Assembly: GCA_049601915.1 (NCBI GenBank) | Contig: JBMYRB010000002.1 | Location: 496,001 to 560,000 of the forward strand | Source: UBA8079 sp049601915 | GTDB lineage: Bacteria; Pseudomonadota; Alphaproteobacteria; UBA6615 | Length of the DNA: 64,000 nt | Reading direction: 5' to 3' | Part shown: in pieces, positions 7,617-15,683 of the stretch | How the letters are laid out: the number at the start of each line of letters is the position of its first letter | Numbering within the stretch: the stretch's first letter is position 1 | The notes under the pieces: generated by a model | What the model was told of the DNA's origin: nothing | Database searches by the model: none | Seen by the model: the letters and a program-made list of their open reading frames with translations, nothing else | Translations under genes and position numbers: made by a program

Positions 7617-8396
7617 ATGCTGATTGGCAAAAAGGGCGAAGCCAAAACCGCCATCGAAACGGCGGATGCGAGCTCGATCACAGTGCGCGGGAAGGATCTG
7701 TGCAACGAGGTCATGGGGCACGCGTCCATGGCCGAGTTTTTCTTTTTTCACCTCACGGGAAAAGAACCGACGGCCGACCAGGCGTTCTTCATGGATGTTC
7801 TGGTGGTGGCGCTGGCGGAGCACGGTCTGACGCCCAGCGTGCAGGCCGCACGCATGACCCTCGCGGCGGCGCCGGAGGCGCTCCAGGGCGCGGTCGCAGC
7901 CGGCCTCCTTGGCGTCGGTTCCGTTATTCTCGGCAGCGCGGATGTCTGCGGCGAGATGCTCGACGATGCCGCGACGCGGATCGAGGGTGGAGAATCTCCC
8001 GAGGCGGCGGCGCTGGCGATCGCACGCGCATACAAGGCAGCCGGGAAGTTTATTCCCGGGTTCGGCCATCCCATTCATCACCCGGTTGATCCTCGCGCGG
8101 TACGCATTCTCGAACTGGCCGACGCGCGCGGCGTGTCAGGGCGTCATGTGGATGCGTTGCGCGCGTTCCCCGACGCGGTCGCCGATGTCTGGGGCAAACC
8201 GCTTCCCATGAACCTTCAGGGTCCGATGGCCGCCGTGCTTCTCGATTTGGATTTCCCCAAGGCGGCGATCCGGGGCATTCCGATTTTGGCCCGCACGGTG
8301 GGCCTGATTGGGCATTTGAACGAGGAAATGGAACGCCCGATCGGCTTCCTGCTGGCCCATCATGGAGAAGAGGCCATCGCCTATGACGGGGATTAG
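7617..8396 (+). CDS. Citrate-synthase-fold protein, citryl-CoA-lyase-like
   Basis: The ATG at 7617 has GGGGGAG about 7 bases upstream, so the 259-residue product is preferred over an upstream ATG at 7542 inside the palindrome. The protein is a short citrate-synthase fold: ALAEHGLTPS (His about 69), then IPGFGHPIHHPVDPRA (His about 151) corresponding to the second active-site His, and a conserved Arg-containing C terminus. Proteins of this size are usually annotated as citryl-CoA lyases and catalyse Claisen condensation or its reverse. In this context it could cleave or form a C-C bond in a CoA-activated intermediate. The exact reaction is inferred only. Confidence 0.83.
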   Translation: MLIGKKGEAKTAIETADASSITVRGKDLCNEVMGHASMAEFFFFHLTGKEPTADQAFFMDVLVVALAEHGLTPSVQAARMTLAAAPEALQGAVAAGLLGVGSVILGSADVCGEMLDDAATRIEGGESPEAAALAIARAYKAAGKFIPGFGHPIHHPVDPRAVRILELADARGVSGRHVDALRAFPDAVADVWGKPLPMNLQGPMAAVLLDLDFPKAAIRGIPILARTVGLIGHLNEEMERPIGFLLAHHGEEAIAYDGD

Positions 8397-8401
8397 GATT
8401 G

Positions 8402-9733
8402 ATGTCGGCTGGCGAACTCTTTGATCCCGAGGCCGAAACCCGGGATCTTGCAGACCAAAAACAGAAGGACGAGCCGGTTTACCGTCGGCAGATCGAGTAT
8501 CTGTTCGCGCGGTCCGAATTCTATCGAGAGAAGTTCCGCGCAGCAGGTTTCCAGACGCCGGCATCCGTTGGCGGACTGGACGATCTTCGCCATCTACCAT
8601 TCACCGTGAAAGACGAGCTGCGCGCCAGCCAGGCCGAGCATTTGCCCCTGGGCAACCAGTTGGCAGCGCCGCTCGAGGATGTGGTGCGGATCTATTCAAC
8701 CAGCGGCACATCGGGCACGCCGCTCTATATCCCGGTTACCCTAGGCGACCTCAAGCGGTGGATTCACACGTCCAACCGCAGTTATTTCGCTGCCGGTATC
8801 CGTCCCCACCACCGGGTCGTCACCACCTATAATTCCGGGCCGTTTGCGGCGGGAGCGGTGCATGAATCCATGATTGCACTGGGCGTACGCATGGTGCCGG
8901 TGGGCAGCGGCAACACCGACCGGCTGCTGACCGCGCTGGAACGTTTTCAGGTCCAGGCCATGCCGGGGACCCCGTCATACTTCCTGTATATCGCCGAGGC
9001 CGCGCGTGCGCGCGGGATCGACCCCCGCGCTTGCGGGCTCGAGACACTCGTCGCCGGGGGCGAGCCGGGGGGCGGCGAGCCCGAAGTCCGCGCCCAGATC
9101 GAGGATGCGTTCGACGCGAAGGTGCACGAGGTCCTGGGGCTCGGCGAATTGTCGATTTCCATGTTCGGGGAAGGGCCGGAGCAGGACGGCATGAACTTCC
9201 TCGCCCGGGATTATATCCATATGGAGCTAATCGACCCGGACACAGAGGAACCCCTGCCGTTCGAGGACGGGGTCCAGGGTGAGCCGGTCTATACTCATCT
9301 GCAGCAGGAGGCCGCGCCGCTGCTGCGCTATCGCTCGCGCGACCATTTGACGGTACGCATGGGCCCGGTCGCCAGCGGGCGTACCGGCCCGCGCATCCGT
9401 TGCATCGGGCGGACCGACGACATGCTCATCGTGCGGGGGGTCAACGTTTTCCCCAGTGCTATCCGGGAGGTGGTAAACCAGTTTCGCCCGGACGTCAGCG
9501 GAATCATGCTGGTGCGCCCGACCCGGGCGGGCGTGCAGCAACTACCACCACTGCCGGTTCACGTCGAGGCGGCCGAGGGGGCCGCCCCCGGACCTGGGTT
9601 GGTAGAAGCGATCGAGAAGGAGATCCGCTCGAAGCTTGTGGTCACGACCAAAGTCGAGATCGTGGATTTCAACAGCCTGCCGCGCACCGACTACAAGACG
9701 AAACTCGTGGACTATTCAGACGCCGTCGACTAA
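8402..9733 (+). CDS. Phenylacetate-CoA ligase-like (PaaK family) acyl-CoA synthetase
   Basis: A 443-residue adenylate-forming enzyme. The phosphate-binding loop YSTSGTSGTP is at about residues 99-108, followed by YNSGPFAAG, VAGGEPGG, the Asp/Arg core RTDDMLIVRGVNVFPS and the C-terminal RTDYKTKL with the adenylation Lys. The RGVNVFP motif and the length are those of PaaK-type ligases that activate aromatic or other carboxylic acids with ATP and CoA. It starts 5 bases after the lyase stop; a TTG three bases earlier is possible but the ATG is preferred. It likely supplies the CoA thioester for the island's pathway. Confidence 0.9.
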   Translation: MSAGELFDPEAETRDLADQKQKDEPVYRRQIEYLFARSEFYREKFRAAGFQTPASVGGLDDLRHLPFTVKDELRASQAEHLPLGNQLAAPLEDVVRIYSTSGTSGTPLYIPVTLGDLKRWIHTSNRSYFAAGIRPHHRVVTTYNSGPFAAGAVHESMIALGVRMVPVGSGNTDRLLTALERFQVQAMPGTPSYFLYIAEAARARGIDPRACGLETLVAGGEPGGGEPEVRAQIEDAFDAKVHEVLGLGELSISMFGEGPEQDGMNFLARDYIHMELIDPDTEEPLPFEDGVQGEPVYTHLQQEAAPLLRYRSRDHLTVRMGPVASGRTGPRIRCIGRTDDMLIVRGVNVFPSAIREVVNQFRPDVSGIMLVRPTRAGVQQLPPLPVHVEAAEGAAPGPGLVEAIEKEIRSKLVVTTKVEIVDFNSLPRTDYKTKLVDYSDAVD

Positions 9734-9736
9734 GCC

Positions 9737-10315
9737 TCAGAACAGGAAGTCTGACGCCGACAGGTTTGCCGTGGCGACGCCCGCCAGCTTGATTTCGTCG
9801 TTATTCCCGTAATCGATGTTGGCGTTCCCGCCCACGTCACTGGTGCTTGCGAGCAGATCTTCGAAGCCGGCGAACCCGAGTGCGGAGACATCGAGCGTGT
9901 CTTCACCGGATGTGAATTCCTCGACCCAGTCATCGCCACCGTTGACGGAGAACACGAACAGGTCGCCGCCGTCGCTGCCCCAGAGATGGTCTTCCGCGTT
10001 GTCGCCGTCACCGCTGTTGAGCGTGTCCGCACCGTGGTCGCCGAAGAGAAAGTCCTGATGCGCGCCGCCGTCGAGCGAGCCGTCGCCATCACCGCCCTGA
10101 AGAACGTCGATGCCATTTCCGCCCGAAAGATCGTCGTTGCCTTCGTCGTCTGACAGCCCGTCATTGTCGCCGCCGGCACGAATCTCGTCATCGCCGTCAT
10201 AGCCGAAGATGATCTCGTTCTCATACGTGCCGTCGATCAGGTCACCGTCGGCGGTGCCGCAGACAAAACGGTAATCGAACGTGTTTAAGTTGTAGTCCTT
10301 GTAATGGTCGGACAT
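9737..10315 (-). CDS. Small RTX/hemolysin-type Ca2+-binding repeat protein, probably secreted
   Basis: The 192-residue, very acidic protein consists mostly of degenerate glycine/aspartate nonapeptide repeats (for example GYDGDDEIRAGG, LSGGNGIDVLQGG, GSDGGDLFVF), which form a calcium-binding beta-roll. The C terminus ends in SASDFLF, the short acidic-hydrophobic end common on type I secretion substrates; no N-terminal signal peptide is visible. The ATG at 10315 has GGAG about 8 bases upstream, so an upstream start at 10357 is not favoured. No catalytic domain was seen and no ABC exporter or membrane fusion gene is in the window. Confidence 0.85.
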   Translation of the reverse strand: MSDHYKDYNLNTFDYRFVCGTADGDLIDGTYENEIIFGYDGDDEIRAGGDNDGLSDDEGNDDLSGGNGIDVLQGGDGDGSLDGGAHQDFLFGDHGADTLNSGDGDNAEDHLWGSDGGDLFVFSVNGGDDWVEEFTSGEDTLDVSALGFAGFEDLLASTSDVGGNANIDYGNNDEIKLAGVATANLSASDFLF

Positions 10316-10393
10316 CGTACTCTCCGTTGGATACGTCGTTGTCCAACAAATACGCATGCCGTCCGCGATCCGAAGTGACGGCGATCACAAGGC

Positions 10394-10426
10394 AAGAAAA
10401 AAGCGGCGGATCCGAAGATCCGCCGC
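10394..10426 (-). terminator. Rho-independent terminator of the PEBP-family gene
   Basis: A perfect 10-bp GC-rich stem (10403-10412 pairs with 10417-10426) closes a CGAA tetraloop. Read on the minus strand it is followed by six T residues (10402-10397). It lies 23 bases after the stop of the gene ending at 10450. Confidence 0.9.
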
Positions 10427-10449
10427 CCCGGTTACCGGAGTAACGATTG

Positions 10450-11082
10450 TCAGACGAGATAGGGGTTCAGGGTGTATTCCCCCACCACTTGACCGCTCGC
10501 GAGCACATGACCCTCCATTGCGGCCAGCGCGTCGGCACCGCTGAACACACCGCTCATGCCGAGCGTGTCGACGTCGAGCGCATACACGGTGAACACATAC
10601 TCATGCATGATCTCGTCGTTCCAGGGCGGGGCCGGTCCGTCATAGCCGCCATAGTCGCCCGCCATTTCCGGATTGCCGGCCATGAACATGCCGAAGTCGT
10701 TGGCGCCGCGAACGCCGTGGGTGGTCGGCCCGGTCGGCTTTCCTTTTGGCATGACAGAGTCGGATTCCACACCCTTCGGCAGGCTGGTCGTTGTAGCGGG
10801 TATGTCGACAAGAACCCAATGCATGAAGTCCATCCGCGCCAGATCCGCCGGGATTGTCTTACCTTCCTGATTGGCGTCGTCGAACACGGTCGGCACGCTG
10901 CGGTCGTGCATGATGACAGCGTAGGATTTTGTGCCGTCGGGACCGCCGCTCCAGCTCATCCCCGGGCTGATGTTGGCCCCGAACGTGAAGGGCTCGGTGT
11001 CCGTACGAACGCCGAATGCGAATTCCTCGGCTATTCGCTGCCCGTCGGCGATGCCGTCGATGGTGAGATTGAGAGCCATCAT
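10450..11082 (-). CDS. YbhB/YbcL family Raf-kinase-inhibitor-like protein (PEBP fold)
   Basis: A 210-residue phosphatidylethanolamine-binding-protein homologue: NISPGMSWSGGPDGTKSYAVIMHD is the bacterial signature with the anion-binding pocket (SPxxxW, DPD-type loop), followed by MHWVLVDIPA, GPAPP and EYVFTVYALD. The family's function in bacteria is not settled; members bind small anionic ligands. No signal peptide is seen, so it is probably cytoplasmic. It is longer than E. coli YbhB (158 residues), with an insertion around residues 60-85. A GGGAGAGG ribosome site precedes the start, and a strong terminator follows; it appears monocistronic. Confidence 0.88.
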   Translation of the reverse strand: MMALNLTIDGIADGQRIAEEFAFGVRTDTEPFTFGANISPGMSWSGGPDGTKSYAVIMHDRSVPTVFDDANQEGKTIPADLARMDFMHWVLVDIPATTTSLPKGVESDSVMPKGKPTGPTTHGVRGANDFGMFMAGNPEMAGDYGGYDGPAPPWNDEIMHEYVFTVYALDVDTLGMSGVFSGADALAAMEGHVLASGQVVGEYTLNPYLV

Positions 11083-11172
11083 GATTCCTCTCCCTGAACC
11101 TGATCCTGCAAGATCGAGAAGCTTAGCATGAGTGGCCGGTCTGAAAAGGCCGGCGTGTGTGATGGTCGGCGG

Positions 11173-12191
11173 CTAAAAGTTTACTGACAGGCTGATCGCG
11201 CCAAATCGATCTGGCTGGCGCTGTCCATCGAACTCACGGGTCCGGAATATCTGTGTCACGGCGAGACGCACGCCCTCGTAGATAAATGCAATGCCGAGCT
11301 GCGCATCGCCGACAAACAGGCGTTTGTCGACGCTTTGGCTGCTGGCGAAGGTATTTCCGTCGAGGAAGATGTCATGGGCGACGCCGCGACCCTGGACGTC
11401 GGCGAACGCATACCAGGCGAGACCGGAGCGCTTTTCCATCGCCGCGAGACCGCTGAGCGACGGGCGAATGAGGGGCGGGCCATAGTCGACGTCCAGATTC
11501 TGCCCGATCCGCAGGATTGCACCCGCGCTGGCGAAGGCCATCACATTGCCGCCGCTGCCGCCGATATGGGGAATGGCCCCAGTCTCCAGACCGAACAATC
11601 GCCACGCGGCGGGACGCCAGCGGCGTTCGCCGATCAGCATCACCCCCGGCTCGGTGTCCAGTTGGTGGCCCCAGCCGTTCGATCGGCCGACGTTGATCAG
11701 ATCATGTATGCCGTTCTGCACCTAGCGCCCCAGGGCCCAGGGCCCAGGGCCCAGGGTCCGGCAATGCCGAGATTGAGCTCAACCGTGTCTAGGGTATCGG
11801 TGGCGGATACCGGTTGGCGATTGGTCTCGGCATGTACCGAGATGGCACCATACAGCCAGCCGGCATAGGGGCGGTCGTCGGTGACGAGGTCTGAGGTGGC
11901 GGTATTCTCCGGCGTGTAGATGCTCTGGCCGAATGCGGCACCGACCCGGCCCTGCCGCAGGTTGGCGAAGGGATATAGCGTCTCGAGCACATCCTTGACC
12001 CATTGGGGGTCGTTGTCGCGGGCGCCGGAGACCCAGGAGAGGCGAAAGCCGTTTGTGTAGTGCCGGTCTGTGTTGGCGATCCGGTCATTTTCCCACTGAA
12101 CGCTGTAGGTGTCGGGATTGGCGGCAACGTGGTCTGCGCTGACGGTGGCTGCCGCTGTAAGGCAGGCCAGCAGTATCGCCGCGCGGCGCAT
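11173..12191 (-). pseudogene. LpxR-like outer-membrane lipid A deacylase family (DUF2219), disrupted
   Basis: The 5' part (from ATG 12191) encodes a signal peptide (MRRAAILLACLTAAATVSA), then WENDRIANTDRHYTNGFRLSW with the family's N-D...TDRHYTNG motif, and reads to LNLGIAGPWALG. The remainder, starting QNGIHDLINVGRSNGWGHQL and ending FGAISLSVNF (beta-barrel C terminus with terminal Phe), is in another frame. Four tandem CCCAGGG units at 11729-11756 separate them. Two units would restore the frame exactly, but a TAG at 11724-11722 (expected CAG) would still stop translation. So two lesions are visible: a 14-bp repeat expansion and a nonsense mutation. It overlaps the yhhQ stop by TGATG. Confidence 0.85.
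11729..11756. repeat. Tandem repeat, 4 copies of the 7-mer CCCAGGG
   Basis: Four perfect, adjacent copies of a 7-bp unit lie inside the LpxR-like pseudogene. Since 7 is not a multiple of 3, each gain or loss of a copy shifts the frame. Conserved sequence on each side is continuous if only two copies are present. Confidence 0.9.
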
Positions 12192-12874
12192 CAGTCTTGC
12201 AGGCGGGTGATGGCGAACGGGTTGAACAGGGTCTTGCGGTCGTAGTGATCGATCCCTTCCGACCGTTTCAGCCAGCCGATCACGGCATAGGTGAGGGGCG
12301 TGGCCAGGACCTCGTAAGCGATCTTGGCGAGAGCCTGCAGCACGATCGTACCGACCAGCACTTTCATGGGCAGGACGCCCCAGAACGCGACGAAAACGAA
12401 GACGATGGAATCGAACCCTTGACCTACGATCGTCGACCCGATGGTGCGCACCCACAGCATACGACCCGCGGTGATGACCTTCAGCCGGGCCAGGATATAG
12501 GAGTTGGCGAACTCACCAACCAGATATGCCAGGAACGACGCGGCGAGGATTCGCGGGGTTGCACCCAGGATCGTGTCGTAGGCCGCCTGACCCTCCCAGA
12601 AACCGGCGGCGGGCAGAATCCCGACCAGGGCGAATGTCAGAACGGCGAACAAGTTGGCGCCGAAACCGACCCAAACAACCAGCCGGGCCTTGGCGAAACC
12701 GTAAACTTCAGTCAGAACATCGCCGATGATGTAGCTGATCGGGAAAATCACGATGGCGCCTGTGAGCACGTACCCATTCACGTCGATCAGTTTGACGGCC
12801 GTAACGTTCGAAACCATCAAACAGGTCACGAACAGGACGGTGATAATGAGGAAACGCGTGGTCAATCCGGGCAT
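12191..12874 (-). CDS. yhhQ: Queuosine precursor transporter, YhhQ/VUT family
   Basis: The 227-residue integral membrane protein has about six hydrophobic segments and the COG1738 signature: VTAVKLIDVNGYVLTGAIVIFPISYIIGDVLTEVYGF and later VGQGFDSIVFVFVAFWG. The family imports queuosine precursors (preQ0/preQ1). It is divergent from queA-queG, with only 99 bases between the starts, which strongly supports the role. The ATG at 12874 is used; a TTG one codon upstream is an alternative. Confidence 0.92.
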   Translation of the reverse strand: MPGLTTRFLIITVLFVTCLMVSNVTAVKLIDVNGYVLTGAIVIFPISYIIGDVLTEVYGFAKARLVVWVGFGANLFAVLTFALVGILPAAGFWEGQAAYDTILGATPRILAASFLAYLVGEFANSYILARLKVITAGRMLWVRTIGSTIVGQGFDSIVFVFVAFWGVLPMKVLVGTIVLQALAKIAYEVLATPLTYAVIGWLKRSEGIDHYDRKTLFNPFAITRLQD

Positions 12875-12973
12875 CAAAGAGTCGCTGGTTTCGGGCTGTT
12901 TCGTTCGGATTAGGCTAATGGCAGGATGATGCGCCCGCTGTCAATCCGCAGTGTCGTGATCGAGGTTTGAATC

Positions 12974-14002
12974 ATGAGAACATCGGACTTCGATTTCGAA
13001 CTGCCACCCGAACGCATTGCACAGCGGCCCGCGGAACCGCGTGATTCCGCACGCCTGCTGGACCTGCGCAATGCTATCGCGGATCGGGCCGTCGCGGACC
13101 TTCCGCAACTGCTCGCGCCAGGCAGTCTGCTCGTGGTCAACGATACGCGTGTGATCCCAGCACAACTCGAGGGACGCCGCGGTGAAGGCCGCATTTCCGT
13201 CACCCTGCACAAGCAGATATCGGAGACGGAATGGTACGCATTTGCCCGTCCCGCGAAACGGCTGCGGCCGGGTGACCGGATCGAGTTTGCGGAAGGCTTC
13301 GCCGCCGAAATGGTCGAGCGGCGCGAGGGGGGTGAGGTGTATCTGCGGTTTGACTTGGCCGCTGCCGCCTTTCACGATGCGCTGATGCGCCATGGCCGAA
13401 CGCCGCTGCCGCCATACATCAAGCGTGGCGACGGCCCGGACGGACGGGATACACACGATTATCAGACGATGTTTGCGGCGCGCGAGGGCGCCGTGGCGGC
13501 GCCCACAGCCGGCCTGCATTTTACGCCCGAGCTAATGGCAGCACTGGACGATGCAGGCATGGAGCTTGCGACAGTGACCCTGCATGTGGGGGCCGGCACG
13601 TTCCTGCCGGTGACGGTCGAGGATATCAGCGAACATAAGATGCATGCCGAGTATGGCGAGGTTGATGCCTTGACGGCCGAGCGGATCAACGCGGCGAGGG
13701 CTGCCGGGCGGCCGGTCGTATCGATTGGGACAACGGCGTTGCGGGTGCTTGAATCCGCGGTCGATAAGCAGGGGCAGGTGACAGAGTTTCGAGGTGATAC
13801 GCGGCTGTTCTGCGTCCCCGGGTATGAGTTCCGCGCCGTCGATCAGCTGTTCACCAATTTTCACCTGCCGCGCTCGACACTGTTTGTGCTGGTCTGCGCC
13901 TTCGCCGGGACCGATCATATGCGAGCGGCCTACCGCCATGCGATCGCGGCCGAGTACCGGTTTTTCTCCTATGGTGACGCCACGCTTTTGGGGCGCGCCT
14001 GA
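12974..14002 (+). CDS. queA: S-adenosylmethionine:tRNA ribosyltransferase-isomerase
   Basis: A full-length 342-residue QueA: FDFELPPERIAQRP, VVNDTRVIPARL-type block, PLPPYIKR, APTAGLHFT and VGAGTFLPV, ending HMRAAYRHAIAAEYRFFSYGDA. It transfers and rearranges the ribosyl group of SAM onto preQ1 in tRNA to give epoxyqueuosine. queG follows after a single base, forming a two-gene operon for the last two steps, divergent from the precursor transporter. Confidence 0.98.
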   Translation: MRTSDFDFELPPERIAQRPAEPRDSARLLDLRNAIADRAVADLPQLLAPGSLLVVNDTRVIPAQLEGRRGEGRISVTLHKQISETEWYAFARPAKRLRPGDRIEFAEGFAAEMVERREGGEVYLRFDLAAAAFHDALMRHGRTPLPPYIKRGDGPDGRDTHDYQTMFAAREGAVAAPTAGLHFTPELMAALDDAGMELATVTLHVGAGTFLPVTVEDISEHKMHAEYGEVDALTAERINAARAAGRPVVSIGTTALRVLESAVDKQGQVTEFRGDTRLFCVPGYEFRAVDQLFTNFHLPRSTLFVLVCAFAGTDHMRAAYRHAIAAEYRFFSYGDATLLGRA

Positions 14003-14003
14003 C

Positions 14004-15149
14004 ATGCGCTCACCCACCGACACGCGAGACCGCATTCGGGAGAAGGCGCAGGCGCTGGGGTTCAGCGCGGTGGGGTTCGCGCCGGTGCATCTGGCGCCTG
14101 AAACCCGAGATCATCTCGCACAGTTCATCGACGAGGGCCGGCACGGGGACATGGACTGGATGCCGGCGAAGGCGGACCGTCGAAACGAACCGGCAGCGCT
14201 TTGGCCCGAAGCCCGTTCGGTGATCTCGCTCGCGATGACTTATACGCCCGACGATTCGGCGTTCGAAAGCCTGGACCAGGACGGGGTGGGACATCTCTCG
14301 GTCTATGCCCGCGGGCGCGACTATCACGACGTGGTCAAGAAACGCCTCAAGACGCTGGGGCGCTGGATTTGTGATGCGTTTCCCGGCGACGTGAAGGTGT
14401 TCGTCGACACTGCACCGGTAATGGAGAAGCCGGTGGCCCAGATCGCCGGTCTAGGCTGGCAGGGCAAACACACCAATCTGGTGTCGCGCGAACACGGCTC
14501 ATGGTTGTTCCTGGGCGAAGTGTTTACGACGCTCGAGCTGCCCGACGATGTATCCGAGGTTGATCACTGTGGGTCATGCCGGAAATGTCTCGATTCCTGT
14601 CCGACAGATGCGTTTTCCGGGCCTTACCAGATCGACGCGCGGCGGTGCATCTCCTACCTCACGATCGAGCATAAAGGTCCCATCGACCGCGAGTTACGCC
14701 CGTTGATCGGAAATCGAATCTATGGATGTGATGATTGTTTGGCAGTCTGCCCGTGGAACAAGTTCGCTGCCGCGGCACCCGTGACGGAGCTGCGGGGGCG
14801 GCCTGAACTTGCCAAGCCGCGACTGGCCGATCTGGCCCGGCTTGATGACGGCGCGTTTCGCAGCTTCTTTTCGACGACGGCCATCAAGCGTGTGGGGCGC
14901 GACAGGTTCTTGCGCAACGTGCTGATTGCGATGGGCAACGTTGGATCCGATGAAGACGCAGCCGTCGCACATGAGCGGCTCGACGATGCGTCCCCGCTCG
15001 TGCGCGGGGCCGCGGTTTGGGCGCTGTCCCGATTGATCTCTGCAGACGCCTTCGCGGACCTGCGATCGCAACATATGCCTGACGAGACGGACGGCGATGT
15101 CCTGTCGGAATGGGTGGCAGGCGGGACGGGCGAGCGACGGTTGCGCTAG
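14004..15149 (+). CDS. queG: Epoxyqueuosine reductase
   Basis: A 381-residue QueG: N-terminal DUF1730 domain, then two 4Fe-4S motifs, CGSCRKCLDSCPTDAF and CDDCLAVCPWN, and a C-terminal HEAT-like repeat region (about residues 295-360). QueG is a cobalamin- and Fe-S-dependent enzyme that reduces epoxyqueuosine to queuosine in tRNA. The ATG at 14004 is two bases after the last base of queA; longer in-frame starts would lie inside queA. Confidence 0.97.
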   Translation: MRSPTDTRDRIREKAQALGFSAVGFAPVHLAPETRDHLAQFIDEGRHGDMDWMPAKADRRNEPAALWPEARSVISLAMTYTPDDSAFESLDQDGVGHLSVYARGRDYHDVVKKRLKTLGRWICDAFPGDVKVFVDTAPVMEKPVAQIAGLGWQGKHTNLVSREHGSWLFLGEVFTTLELPDDVSEVDHCGSCRKCLDSCPTDAFSGPYQIDARRCISYLTIEHKGPIDRELRPLIGNRIYGCDDCLAVCPWNKFAAAAPVTELRGRPELAKPRLADLARLDDGAFRSFFSTTAIKRVGRDRFLRNVLIAMGNVGSDEDAAVAHERLDDASPLVRGAAVWALSRLISADAFADLRSQHMPDETDGDVLSEWVAGGTGERRLR

Positions 15150-15185
15150 TCTGATTCGTTGAACGTCATGAAAAAGGAAAACAAC

Positions 15186-15680
15186 ATGGCTGACCCAGCA
15201 ACCGACGTGGTGCACGAGTTTGTGGCGCTGCATGACGACGAAGTCGACTGGCAGGACGGCGAGGGTGCGAATGAAATTCTGGCATTGCCGCCCGGCGTTC
15301 AGGTCAAGATATTCAACTATGACGCGGCAATGGGCCGGGTCGATATGAAGGTCAAGTTCCCGCCGGGTTATGTCGAACCCGAGCACAGCCATAAGAGCTG
15401 GCACTCGGTCGTGGTGCTGGCCGGGCGTATGTGCGTTGCGGGAAAGGATCTGCGCCCGGGCGACTATGTGTTCGGCGGCAACATGCCCCATGGGCCCTAT
15501 GAGTATCCCGATGGCTGCGAGGTTTTTATCGTCTTCATGGGGGAGGGAACCCAGCATGAATGGGACGAGGAGAAACATCTCGCCCATGAAAACAGCTGGG
15601 ACGCCGAGACCGAGGACGGCAAGGCTGGTGTCGCGTGGCAGGCGGCGGCCCGCGCCGGTGGCAAGGTCAGCGCGGACTGA
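15186..15680 (+). CDS. Cupin-domain protein
   Basis: A 164-residue single-domain cupin. The first cupin motif is PEHSHKSWHSVVVLAGRMCV and the second LRPGDYVFGGNMPHGPYEYPDG, leaving several His available for a metal site. AAGGA 8 bases before the ATG at 15186 decides the start; TTG and ATG codons at 15159 and 15168 lie in the ribosome-site region. Cupins range from dioxygenases and isomerases to storage proteins, so function is not assigned. It precedes the YCII gene by 3 bases, so the two probably form one unit. Confidence 0.8.
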   Translation: MADPATDVVHEFVALHDDEVDWQDGEGANEILALPPGVQVKIFNYDAAMGRVDMKVKFPPGYVEPEHSHKSWHSVVVLAGRMCVAGKDLRPGDYVFGGNMPHGPYEYPDGCEVFIVFMGEGTQHEWDEEKHLAHENSWDAETEDGKAGVAWQAAARAGGKVSAD

Positions 15681-15683
15681 GCC

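Noticed and set aside
11697..12455. Longer open frame for the LpxR-like 5' part starting at 12455.
   Set aside because: The extra N-terminal residues are antisense-like Arg/His-rich sequence inside yhhQ; the signal peptide at 12191 marks the real start.
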